From assembly GCA_028281495.1 (NCBI GenBank), contig JANQJU010000033.1:186001-250000 (forward strand): DNA of 64,000 bases, written 5' to 3'. Under the pieces are notes generated by a model. It ran no database searches. It had not been told where the DNA came from and was given only the letters and a program-made list of their open reading frames with translations. Shown here piece by piece: positions 16,631-25,180 of the stretch; within the stretch, counting starts at the first letter, position 1, and every line of letters begins with the position of its first letter. The DNA is from SAR324 cluster bacterium (GTDB lineage Bacteria > SAR324 > NAC60-12). A program made the translations under genes and the position numbers.

Positions 16631-19072
16631 ATGTTTCACTTCTTCTCCTCCAGTATTGTTCGCCGATTTAATGCTGTCATCCTCTCCGTTACAACACTAC
16701 TGCTTTCCAGTTTGGCAATCATTTACGGTTTTTACCGTTACCATACCACCCACCAAGAACTCGAAAACAAAGCCCACAGTATCGAAAAACTGGCCTCAAC
16801 CAGTCTAGCTAGCCCGTTATGGAACCTCAATCGGGTAGTGATCAAAGATGTCGTCAGTGCCATCATGCTCGACCCGGATGTAGTCGCGGTTCAAGTGATT
16901 GGTGAATATCCAGACGAACCCCCACTCATGGTTCAAAAGGACGAGTCGGTTATGGATCTGAGCTTTGAAGATATGGCGCATCGGCGGGAAGACATTTTAT
17001 ATTATGAGGTTCCCGTGTATTTCGATGCCAAGCGCATTGCTGGTTTTGTACACATCGCCATTTCCACCCAAAAAGCCGATGTTTTGGTGCAACAGACGAC
17101 CTTCGGCATTGGAGTATTCACCCTCATTTTGATCATCCTCATTGGTGGCATTGTTGGCGCTGTTGCCAATCGGTTTGTGCTTCTCCCGATCCTAGATATT
17201 GAACGTTCTGCAGATGAATTTGCCAAAGGCAACTTGGATGAAGAAATCGGAACCCGGCGCAACGATGAGATTGGCCATCTGATTCAAAGCTTTGCCACGA
17301 TGCGCAACGGCATCCGGAAAACCATCAACAAGCTCGCAATCTTGAAAGATACCGGCGAGGCACTCTCTGGAATGCATCAGCGAGAAGAAGTATGCCGCAC
17401 GATTTTAGAAGTGATGCACAGCCACATCCAAGCCAACTGGGGCGCTGTCTATTTGTTGGAAAAGGACCATCGGCTGTGCCTGATGGCTTGCTATCCAGAA
17501 CGAAACATCATTGAGGCGAATCCACCCGATGAGCTTGATATTGATGAGGGGCCTTTGGGACAAGCTGTCATTGAGAAGCAACTGATCTACCGTGCGAACA
17601 CTTCCCAAACCTCCCATATGTTAGGAGAATCGGTTGATAAACCAATCGCCCTGCTTTGCATTCCAATGAAGGACAACCGGGAAGGCTACGGCGTGATTTG
17701 TTTTTCTGGAGATCCCCACAACATGCAGTTTCATGAAGAGGATTCTGAATTTGCTCTCACCTTGGCACGACTTGCTATTTCTCGTTTAAAGAACCTGCAA
17801 ATGGTGAAAGTGATCGAGCAAAAGAACAACGATCTCGCACAACGGATTGAGGCCTTGATTCACGACCCGCTCACCGGATGTTGGAACCAACAAAAAATGC
17901 AACAAGACTTAAAAAGCGAAGAACATGCCGCATTGGTCTATTTGAAAATCGATAAATTTAATGAAATCAATGCGGGTTTGAACTTCGAAGCAGGCAATGG
18001 GGTACTGGTTCAATTTGCCCAACTATTGCGTGACGTACTCCCATCTCATACCCAACTGTATCGAATATCAGGAGCGGAATTTGGTATTTTGATTCATGAT
18101 GATCAGACTGACCCCATCCAACTGAGCGAGCAACTCAAAGAATGTGTGAATGACGCCCGTATTTCTTATAATGATTTGCGCATTGTCATCACCATTTCAG
18201 TGGGCATTGCTCGGAGCCATGATAACATTTTCAAGCACGCTCACCTTGCGCTCAGCGAAGCGAAGCGACGCGGCAAAACCGTAACGTATTCCGAGGTATT
18301 GGATGTACAGAGTGAACATCTGAACAACCTCAAGCAGTTCAAAACGGTGCAAGAAGCTTTTGAAAGCAACGCGTTTTTCCCTGTATACCAAGGCATTCGT
18401 GACAATCGTAAAGGACTTCCCACTTATGGCACTATTCCGAAATACGAATGCTTGATGCGACTCCGCACCCCAGAAAAAGACCTGACACCATATTTCTTCA
18501 TCAAAGCCTTGGAACGTTCTGGAAATATCTCACGGGCTACTAAAGTTATGGTCATGAAAAGCTTCGACCATATGAGCCAACATGCTTACGACTTTTCCGT
18601 CAATCTCACAGAACAGGACATGGTGGATGAGACGTTCTTGGAGTTTGTCGAATTTCAGCTCGAAGGCAATCGAATCGATCCTCGGCGGGTGACCTTTGAA
18701 GTTTTGGAAGGGGTGAGCACTAGCAGTCACGACCGAGCCGGATCGATGATGGAAAGCCTTAAAGCCTTAGGATGCTCCATTGCCATTGATGACTTTGGTG
18801 CTGAACTTTCCAACATTGGACGACTCTTGGATTTTGAACCCGACTACATTAAAATTGATGCCAAGTTCATCAAAAACCTCGCGACTGATAAAAAAAGCCG
18901 AATCATTGTCGAAAACATCTATGATTTGGCAATGCGTATTGGCGCTGAAGTGGTTGCTGAATATGTGGACAACGAAGCCACTCAAGCCGTCATCGAAGAA
19001 ATCGGGATTCATTTTTCACAAGGTTATTTATTTTCGAAACCTTCCACCTCCACCGAACCAGAAGACTCCTAA
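16631..19072 (+). CDS. HAMP-GAF-GGDEF-EAL cyclic-di-GMP protein
   Basis: An 813-residue inner-membrane protein. It has a membrane helix at about 12-34, a periplasmic segment, a second helix at about 157-180, HAMP at about 181-235, GAF at about 245-395, GGDEF at about 415-555 and EAL at about 565-805. The GGDEF signature reads SGAEF, so the metal-binding Asp is replaced by Ala, which suggests a weak or inactive cyclase that may only bind GTP. The EAL domain looks intact: ECLMR in place of EALLR, SVNLT, FEVLEG, IDDFG, DYIKID, AEYVDNE and QGYLFSKP. The net prediction is a c-di-GMP phosphodiesterase. It follows the STAS gene by 77 bp and is followed after 1 bp by a membrane-protein gene. Confidence 0.9.
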   Translation: MFHFFSSSIVRRFNAVILSVTTLLLSSLAIIYGFYRYHTTHQELENKAHSIEKLASTSLASPLWNLNRVVIKDVVSAIMLDPDVVAVQVIGEYPDEPPLMVQKDESVMDLSFEDMAHRREDILYYEVPVYFDAKRIAGFVHIAISTQKADVLVQQTTFGIGVFTLILIILIGGIVGAVANRFVLLPILDIERSADEFAKGNLDEEIGTRRNDEIGHLIQSFATMRNGIRKTINKLAILKDTGEALSGMHQREEVCRTILEVMHSHIQANWGAVYLLEKDHRLCLMACYPERNIIEANPPDELDIDEGPLGQAVIEKQLIYRANTSQTSHMLGESVDKPIALLCIPMKDNREGYGVICFSGDPHNMQFHEEDSEFALTLARLAISRLKNLQMVKVIEQKNNDLAQRIEALIHDPLTGCWNQQKMQQDLKSEEHAALVYLKIDKFNEINAGLNFEAGNGVLVQFAQLLRDVLPSHTQLYRISGAEFGILIHDDQTDPIQLSEQLKECVNDARISYNDLRIVITISVGIARSHDNIFKHAHLALSEAKRRGKTVTYSEVLDVQSEHLNNLKQFKTVQEAFESNAFFPVYQGIRDNRKGLPTYGTIPKYECLMRLRTPEKDLTPYFFIKALERSGNISRATKVMVMKSFDHMSQHAYDFSVNLTEQDMVDETFLEFVEFQLEGNRIDPRRVTFEVLEGVSTSSHDRAGSMMESLKALGCSIAIDDFGAELSNIGRLLDFEPDYIKIDAKFIKNLATDKKSRIIVENIYDLAMRIGAEVVAEYVDNEATQAVIEEIGIHFSQGYLFSKPSTSTEPEDS

Positions 19073-19073
19073 T

Positions 19074-20267
19074 ATGACTGAAGCTACGCTTCCCTCTAGC
19101 CCTTGGTTGCGCTCCCCTCTTTGGGATGGCATCTGGCTGCTATCAGGATTGTGGTTGGTTCTTCTTGCGTTGCTCCTTCAACAAACGTCTCTCGAATGGT
19201 TCTATATATCGGGAACGTTCACCCTTTGGTTAGCCCACCGCTTCGGGACGACCTACTTAGCTTTTTGTTCGCCCACTTACCACTCCCTGATTCAAAAGCA
19301 TTCCTTCCGATTCATTCTCGCTCCGCTACTGATTGGATTCGGAGTATTTGGTTTCTTGTTGCTCCCTCAAACATGGATTCCTTTCAATCGTATCCAACGG
19401 ATCATGTTGTTGGGTTTTGTCGATTACTTTTTCAGTTTATACCACTTCGCTGTCCAACATTATGGCGTGGTGAGTATTTATCGCGTTCGGGCGGGTCAAC
19501 GCCCTGATGCTTCACAAAAGCGATGGGAAAAGCTCTATTGCTTGGGTATGGGTGGAGGGATGGTACTGATTGCTGAAATTCTGCACGGGACCTCATTTTT
19601 AGCCCAATGGCACGAGATGCCTTTTCCCCAAGTCAAGGAACCTCATACAATTTTAGAAGGGTTGGATGCGGACCTAATATATCGATGTTTATTTGCCGGA
19701 ATGCTCTGGGTGGCTGTATGTACTGCTTTCTTGGGGATGATAGAACTCCGACGGGGTACCGCATCATTGCCCAAACTCCTATATATCCTGAGTTTGGGTG
19801 GACTAGGAATCGCCGCTTTTTATTTGGATCCATTCACTTTTCTAATGATTTGGAACCTTCAGCATTGGTTAGTGGCCTTAGGACTCACTAGCCATATGGC
19901 TGTGAATGGAGCACACCTCTCAATCTCACAGGATAGGCACCATGGTTCAGCTTGGTATCGCTTCTGGAATCGCATCAATCGCCACCGTTGGAGTACGTTG
20001 GCTGTGTTGGTGCTGTGCTCGATTGTGCTGACTCCTTTTTTTGAGGTCGATACCACCTCTGAAAGCGATCGCTATGGACATCTTTTATTTCCGGTGATTC
20101 TTCAACTTTTAGAAAACTCAACACTGTTGATCATTTTGGTCGGACTCGGTTTTTCAACGGGTTTTATTCACTATCTCATGGATCGTTCTCTGTTTCGTTT
20201 TTCTCATCCAGCCACACGTCAACGTTCATTGCCCTTGTTGCTATCTTCCTTCAGCAAAACGAAATAA
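19074..20267 (+). CDS. Multi-pass membrane protein, function unknown
   Basis: A 397-residue protein with about eight to ten predicted membrane helices. The start at 19074 is chosen because it lies one base after the stop of the GGDEF-EAL gene; the open frame extends further upstream but only as an overlap with that gene. Conserved-looking polar residues sit near helices: HRFGTTYL, SLYHFAVQHYGV, NLQHWLVALGL, SHMAVN and a C-terminal FSHPATR. Histidines inside or next to helices hint at haem, metal or lipid chemistry, but I recognise no family. Tight coupling with the c-di-GMP gene suggests joint expression. The gene is real by length and composition. Confidence 0.75.
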   Translation: MTEATLPSSPWLRSPLWDGIWLLSGLWLVLLALLLQQTSLEWFYISGTFTLWLAHRFGTTYLAFCSPTYHSLIQKHSFRFILAPLLIGFGVFGFLLLPQTWIPFNRIQRIMLLGFVDYFFSLYHFAVQHYGVVSIYRVRAGQRPDASQKRWEKLYCLGMGGGMVLIAEILHGTSFLAQWHEMPFPQVKEPHTILEGLDADLIYRCLFAGMLWVAVCTAFLGMIELRRGTASLPKLLYILSLGGLGIAAFYLDPFTFLMIWNLQHWLVALGLTSHMAVNGAHLSISQDRHHGSAWYRFWNRINRHRWSTLAVLVLCSIVLTPFFEVDTTSESDRYGHLLFPVILQLLENSTLLIILVGLGFSTGFIHYLMDRSLFRFSHPATRQRSLPLLLSSFSKTK

Positions 20268-20281
20268 GGCCACAACAAGCA

Positions 20282-20620
20282 TTACTCTACCTTCCTAAAA
20301 ATCTCGCTTTCTCCCAATGCCTCTAGAGTGAGTTGGTCCTCTTCAAGCGTATAATGGTAAGTAATGATTTGAGCACCTTGCGGCACTCGAAGTTGTTTAA
20401 GAATGGAAAGTTCATAATCATGTGTCGTCGTTTGACCACCCTCCGTGATAATGAAATTGCCAAACCAAGAGAGGGTTAGAGTACGCTCTGGGTTTTGTAC
20501 CGACTGCCATGCCCCCACTAACTTTCGCCGTTCCTGCACATTGCAACCTCCCAAGCTGAGCACCCCCCACCCTAGTATGAACAGGAGGATACTTTTTCGA
20601 ATCCAATACATTCGGTTCAT
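20282..20620 (-). CDS. Small lipoprotein, lipocalin-like length
   Basis: A 112-residue protein. The start at 20620 gives a clean type II signal peptide with lipobox LGGC (Cys26); the open frame continues upstream only into the preceding gene. After the cysteine come KLVGAW, TLTLSW, TTTHDYEL and YHYTLEEDQLTLEA, the alternating pattern of a small beta-sandwich or barrel like those of other lipoprotein 'value-of-variable' domains. No enzymatic motif is seen. AAAGGG lies ten bases upstream. It begins 4 bp after the glycosyltransferase stop and probably belongs to that operon. Function unknown. Confidence 0.7.
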   Translation of the reverse strand: MNRMYWIRKSILLFILGWGVLSLGGCNVQERRKLVGAWQSVQNPERTLTLSWFGNFIITEGGQTTTHDYELSILKQLRVPQGAQIITYHYTLEEDQLTLEALGESEIFRKVE

Positions 20621-20624
20621 GCGG

Positions 20625-21401
20625 CTACCCTTTAGACAAATTTTCTTTAGACAAATTTTCTTTAGGTCGATTTTCTTTTTTATAATCTCCCACTGAAAGC
20701 CACTTCTCAATCAAGCAATACAATACGATAAAAAGATAACGACTCCCCATTTCCTTGATTTTGAGTTTGGATTCCCCGACTGCCCGATTGGTATAGCTAT
20801 TCGGTACAACCGCATAACTGTAACCCCGAGTGATGGCTTTCAACGGCAGTTCCACCGTCAGATTGAAATGATTGCTCAGAAATGGTTTCAACCCATCAAT
20901 GGTGCCGCGTCGGTACATCTTAAAGGCATTGGTTGTGTCATTGTAACGCATTCCAAACAGCGCGCTGATGAACATATTGGCTAACCGATTGATGACCAGC
21001 TTGAATCCTGGGTAATCCTGCGTCATCCCGCCGTGTATGAAACGAGAACCAAAGATACAATCATAGCCTTCCTGTAGCTTGTGATAAAACTTAACCACAT
21101 CCTGAGGCGAATCCGAAGCATCGGCCATGACAATTGCTACAGCATCTCCAGAAAAATTGAGCAATCCACACCGCACCGCAAATCCAAAACCATTGGGGGG
21201 GGTATTATTGAGATAGCATACTTCTTCATGGGCTTCGCTCATCCGTTTCAAAATGGCCTCGGTGGCATCGGAACTGTTGTCGTTCACTACCAGGATTTCA
21301 CAATCGATCTGGTTCATTCTCAAAGTTTCTAATAAGCCTAGAACTGTCGACTCAATACACCCTTCCTCATTGTGTGCTGGAATCACTACGGATAATTTCA
21401 T
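20625..21401 (-). CDS. Family 2 glycosyltransferase, DPM-like
   Basis: A 258-residue GT-A glycosyltransferase. The N terminus has SVVIPAHNEEG and VVNDNSSDAT for nucleotide-sugar binding, and VMADASDSPQD at about 90-100 in the position of the DxD metal site. GSRFIHGG and the later VPNSYTNRAVGESKLK match polyprenyl-phosphate mannosyl- or glucosyltransferases, with a C-terminal amphipathic or membrane-contact segment. Such enzymes load a sugar on a lipid carrier for a GT-C enzyme, which fits the GT-C-like membrane protein just upstream at 21514-23385. The C-terminal end contains a short repeat (KEN-L/R-S/P), see 20631-20675. The donor sugar is unknown. Confidence 0.88.
   Translation of the reverse strand: MKLSVVIPAHNEEGCIESTVLGLLETLRMNQIDCEILVVNDNSSDATEAILKRMSEAHEEVCYLNNTPPNGFGFAVRCGLLNFSGDAVAIVMADASDSPQDVVKFYHKLQEGYDCIFGSRFIHGGMTQDYPGFKLVINRLANMFISALFGMRYNDTTNAFKMYRRGTIDGLKPFLSNHFNLTVELPLKAITRGYSYAVVPNSYTNRAVGESKLKIKEMGSRYLFIVLYCLIEKWLSVGDYKKENRPKENLSKENLSKG
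20631..20675 (-). repeat. Three 15-bp tandem repeats at a gene end
   Basis: Two exact copies of TTTAGACAAATTTTC (20631-20645, 20646-20660) are followed by a diverged copy (20661-20675). They encode the C-terminal KENLS-like repeats of the glycosyltransferase and run almost to its stop. This looks like replication slippage extending a C terminus. Confidence 0.8.
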
Positions 21402-21513
21402 CTGCTTTTCTCATTGAATGACATGACAGTTAATTCCCTGCCCTCTACTTTCACTCTGTTCATTATTAGTTGAGCTTCCCTCGAAATTCTTGAAGCACCA
21501 CTACCAAAACTTG

Positions 21514-23385
21514 TTATTGTGGGTCTGGTATCAAAACGAATTGCTGTTGCTCTGAATCATACCACCATGCCTGAAGAGGCGGGCGGTCCGAGGATGCCAC
21601 ATAAAACGCTGACCCCCATTTGGTTTGCACTGTTTTTCCATCGTCTAGCGTTCGTTTGACATCCGGATGTGAAAAAGCACTCACCACAAAATAAGAATCT
21701 CCTTCATAACCGATACCAATAATTTGAGGAGACTGATTCTTGTCCGGACGGTTCACCCAACCAATCAAAGTAGCCCGATTTCCCTGCACCATAGAGCGTT
21801 CTAGAGCACCAGGTGCCATTCCTGAAGATTCTACAAACGGTATATTTTGAGAGAATTGTCGCAATCCCACAACTTCCAATAATTCAGCACGTCGCTTGAC
21901 TTCAGAACGGTCTGGATAGAGTTCTTGTAAACAATGATAGTTTCCCGCTAACGTATTCAAATAGTGCACAATTTCCAAACACTGTTGACCAATCTCTATT
22001 TTTTGTTTCCATTGCTCTGCTTTTGTGAAGGCATCTTGAGCGTTCACCACAATCAAAATGGCTAGCGCACCACTCCACATGCAATATCGCCGAATCAATA
22101 AAGGACGCCATTCATTATTTGGCGAAGGAATTGCCTCTAGACAGACCCGCCACAATTGCACAATTGCCACCACCAGCCACAACGCTCCTGTCGTATAACG
22201 GGAGGCCAGAGCCTGCTCTGCACCCAAATCTGCTCGCCCCAATGTAGTCATCCCAGCAAATCCCAAAGCAAAACCCCCCAAAACCACCCAGGGCATAGAC
22301 GACTGCCTGAATTCCGGTGAAGCAAACCAAATTCCGTAGATGCTCAACCCTACAAAATTGATCACCAAAAACAGGCCAATCAAGGTAATCGGGAACAAAT
22401 CGTCTTTTCCTGATTTCGACATGACCAGTAACACCATTCCTACAACAGCCAGCAGAGCAATTCCGCCTTCAATGCCAAATCTTCGTAAACGCTGCCGCAC
22501 ATCCGTTTCTTCAGATACCGGGCGATTCCACAAAGTCGTGAGCAACAAAAACCCAGATAATGCTAAGAGCACCACCAATGGATACAGATTAGGCGTATGC
22601 CCCAAAGGGCTACCTAGTATATTCAAGAAAAACTGACCGGTCCTTCCAAGATCCCCTAGCAGTATTCCCCAATCCTGATCCGGAGAAACGGGATAGTTCA
22701 TGCTATACAAGCCCATACAAAGGCAGAAACCAATCGTCCACACGATTCCACTTCGCACTTTTTGAGAAGTCTCAATCGGAGCAGTACCAATCAAAACAAC
22801 AAGCGCAATCCAAGAGACCAAACCATGTGCAGAAGAAAAGCTTACCAACCCACACAATAATGTGGCTCCTCCTACCATCTTTAAATAATTTTGACGATTC
22901 ACTCGGCTCAACAAGACAATTGCGAATACGACTCCTGCGTTCACTAACCACCACATCAATTGAAAACCCCAAAGCCAATTTTCGTACTGTCCCCATGAAA
23001 AGATCAAACACGCTGTTATCAAATGGGCCAAATAAGAAAATATCCCCCGACCTTGTCCCCCCAGCCGGTATATAGCGAAGAACGTCAGGGCAGCCAGTAG
23101 CAGCGTGAGCGCCAATTCCACACGGATATCCCAATTGGTAAAAAATGCTAAAAAAGTGATGATTACTTTAGGCAACACGATACGATGTCCATTGTGAGGC
23201 TCAAAAAAGTCAGACCAAGTTGCTTCTCCCTGAAATACTTTTTCGAATAAAAGAGGATACTCCCACTGATCCCACATTGGGACATTGCCCCCGAAATACG
23301 AAACAAATCCCACCAGCAAAACAAATGGCAATAAATAACTCGTCCATTCCAAAACCCGGTAGGTCGCTTGAGTAGGTGTCTGCAT
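21514..23385 (-). CDS. GT-C-like polytopic membrane protein
   Basis: A 623-residue membrane protein with about 11-13 helices over the first about 470 residues and a soluble C-terminal domain of about 140 residues. After the first helix there is a periplasmic loop with WDQWEYP and then FEPHNGHRIVLP. Such acidic and His-Arg motifs after helix 1 are typical of uncharacterised GT-C-type glycosyltransferases that use lipid-linked sugars. It lies between two GT2 genes, 26 bp after one and 112 bp before the other. Likely role: transfer of a sugar to a surface polymer or lipid on the periplasmic side. Enzymatic activity is inferred, not shown. Confidence 0.7.
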   Translation of the reverse strand: MQTPTQATYRVLEWTSYLLPFVLLVGFVSYFGGNVPMWDQWEYPLLFEKVFQGEATWSDFFEPHNGHRIVLPKVIITFLAFFTNWDIRVELALTLLLAALTFFAIYRLGGQGRGIFSYLAHLITACLIFSWGQYENWLWGFQLMWWLVNAGVVFAIVLLSRVNRQNYLKMVGGATLLCGLVSFSSAHGLVSWIALVVLIGTAPIETSQKVRSGIVWTIGFCLCMGLYSMNYPVSPDQDWGILLGDLGRTGQFFLNILGSPLGHTPNLYPLVVLLALSGFLLLTTLWNRPVSEETDVRQRLRRFGIEGGIALLAVVGMVLLVMSKSGKDDLFPITLIGLFLVINFVGLSIYGIWFASPEFRQSSMPWVVLGGFALGFAGMTTLGRADLGAEQALASRYTTGALWLVVAIVQLWRVCLEAIPSPNNEWRPLLIRRYCMWSGALAILIVVNAQDAFTKAEQWKQKIEIGQQCLEIVHYLNTLAGNYHCLQELYPDRSEVKRRAELLEVVGLRQFSQNIPFVESSGMAPGALERSMVQGNRATLIGWVNRPDKNQSPQIIGIGYEGDSYFVVSAFSHPDVKRTLDDGKTVQTKWGSAFYVASSDRPPLQAWWYDSEQQQFVLIPDPQ

Positions 23386-23411
23386 AAAATCTCGTTTAGG
23401 GAAAGGCTAAA

Positions 23412-25175
23412 TTAATGCCGAATGCGTAGTTGGTAATTGGAGGCATGGCGTGTGAAGTTGGGATTGTAGCAAGGATCGTTCTCAATCAATTTTTGCCAAC
23501 GATTTTGCATCGTTTCGATTTCTTGGGGGGTAGGCTGTGACCTCGGATTTGCTTGAGCCGTATAAGTCAACCAAACATGAGGCAAACACACGTTGCGATA
23601 CCCCTGCGCGACCAACTTCAAACAAAAATCGATATCCCAATAGACCGACAGTGTTGAATCAATTCCGCCAACTTGTTCATAAGCATCTCGCCGGCATAGC
23701 AAACAATCTCCAATCACGGCTGAAAAATTGTTCACGGCCTTGAGCATAGAAGCATGACCATTATTCGAAATTGGCATTCCCATATATATAGGACTGGCAA
23801 TGCCTTTTACTCCCAATACGACCCCAGCATGCGCTATCGTCAGGTTCTGATTGAGTAAACAGGCTCCCACTGCTCCGATTTGTGGGTGTTGTGCATATTC
23901 CATCAACCGTGCCACCCAATCAGAACAAGCCCCCTGGAGTCGGGTGTCGAAAAACAATAGATATTTCCCACGGGTTCTAGAAACTGCCTCTTGGGATAAC
24001 TGTGACACGTTCCATTCCTCCTCAGCAGGGGTTCCTACTGCAATCACCTCACAATTCGGATATTCCTGAAAATCGGATCCATTCCGACAAAACACACTGA
24101 CCGATGCTTCTTTGGAAATCCTCCACCGAGGAATAAAAATCCCTGGAAAGTTCTTCATCGACTCCACGTAACTCGTGGAATTATGATTACCGAATTTGAT
24201 ACTACTCGTTGTGTGTTGGATAGTTTGGCGACGTAACAGTGCGTCAGATAATGCTTTTTCGGCGGCTTGATACGCATAGGGTTTCGTTTCCGTAGTGCCT
24301 GCCGACGATTCTTCGTGTACTCGCCAATGGTACAGAATCTTGGGTATATGAAAAACGCGATCATCTTGTTCCGTGAATCGCAGTGCCAAGTCGTAGTCTT
24401 GACTTCCTTCATAGCCTTCTCGAAAGCCGCCGAGCGAGCGAACTGAAGTCCGCCGGTACACTCCCAAATGTCCAATATACATCCGAGATAACAAAGCTTC
24501 TGGCGACCAATCTGGCTTGAATGTGGGTTCGCTCAATTCATCCAGAAAATCGATCTTATCTTCATCCGAATAAACCATACCGGCCTCTGGATGTTGGTTG
24601 AGCAGATCCACCACAGCATGCAGTGCATCCGGTGTGAGGACATCATCATGATCCAGCAAGGCGATAAACTCTCCGGTGGCTAAGGCGAGGGCAGAATTGG
24701 AACATTGAGAAATATGGCCGTTCTTTTCTCGTAACGCGAGTTTGATACGGGGATCTTGATCGGCATACTCCGTCAAAATTTGCCGAACATGGGGAAGGGG
24801 AGACGCATCATCGGCTATACAAAACTCCCAGTGAGGATAAATCTGGTTTTGTACCGATTCGATAGCATCTCTTAGAAAAGATTCTGGAGCATTGTATACA
24901 GGCATCAACACACTGATCTTTGGATAATAAGACCAGTTTTGCATCTCCACAGCCATGCGGTCGAAATCTTTCACCCGTGGCATATTTTGCAAGAGCCATC
25001 GGCAGTATTGAGCATCTCGACTGAACGGCACTTCCGGAAAGAAATATTTGAAGACCCATTTCCAAATAAAGAACCATTGCCATTTGAAAGGCAGCTTCCA
25101 GCCCACTTCTTTCACAACAGCCCAGCCACCCGATTCTCGATAACGCGCCCAAAACGTAGAAAAAGGAAAGTGCAT
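23412..25175 (-). CDS. Two-domain family 2 glycosyltransferase
   Basis: A 587-residue cytosolic or membrane-associated glycosyltransferase. The first GT2 domain (about 70-310) has SVLMPVYNAPE, ADDASP, the LLDHDDVL metal motif and KPDWSPE. A second, degenerate GT2 module (about 340-580) ends in GGIDSTLSVYWDIDFCLKL. The N-terminal about 60 residues are rich in Trp and Phe (WQWFFIWKW) and may contact the membrane. The layout resembles large rhamnosyl- or galactosyltransferases of O-antigen and glycan clusters. The start lies 5 bp after the GlgX stop without an obvious ribosome site, so translational coupling is likely. Sugar specificity cannot be read from sequence. Confidence 0.85.
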   Translation of the reverse strand: MHFPFSTFWARYRESGGWAVVKEVGWKLPFKWQWFFIWKWVFKYFFPEVPFSRDAQYCRWLLQNMPRVKDFDRMAVEMQNWSYYPKISVLMPVYNAPESFLRDAIESVQNQIYPHWEFCIADDASPLPHVRQILTEYADQDPRIKLALREKNGHISQCSNSALALATGEFIALLDHDDVLTPDALHAVVDLLNQHPEAGMVYSDEDKIDFLDELSEPTFKPDWSPEALLSRMYIGHLGVYRRTSVRSLGGFREGYEGSQDYDLALRFTEQDDRVFHIPKILYHWRVHEESSAGTTETKPYAYQAAEKALSDALLRRQTIQHTTSSIKFGNHNSTSYVESMKNFPGIFIPRWRISKEASVSVFCRNGSDFQEYPNCEVIAVGTPAEEEWNVSQLSQEAVSRTRGKYLLFFDTRLQGACSDWVARLMEYAQHPQIGAVGACLLNQNLTIAHAGVVLGVKGIASPIYMGMPISNNGHASMLKAVNNFSAVIGDCLLCRRDAYEQVGGIDSTLSVYWDIDFCLKLVAQGYRNVCLPHVWLTYTAQANPRSQPTPQEIETMQNRWQKLIENDPCYNPNFTRHASNYQLRIRH

Positions 25176-25180
25176 TGGGA

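Noticed and set aside
18780..19073. Upstream extension of the membrane protein gene at 19074
   Set aside because: It would overlap the EAL domain coding sequence in another frame; the extension has no membrane-protein character.
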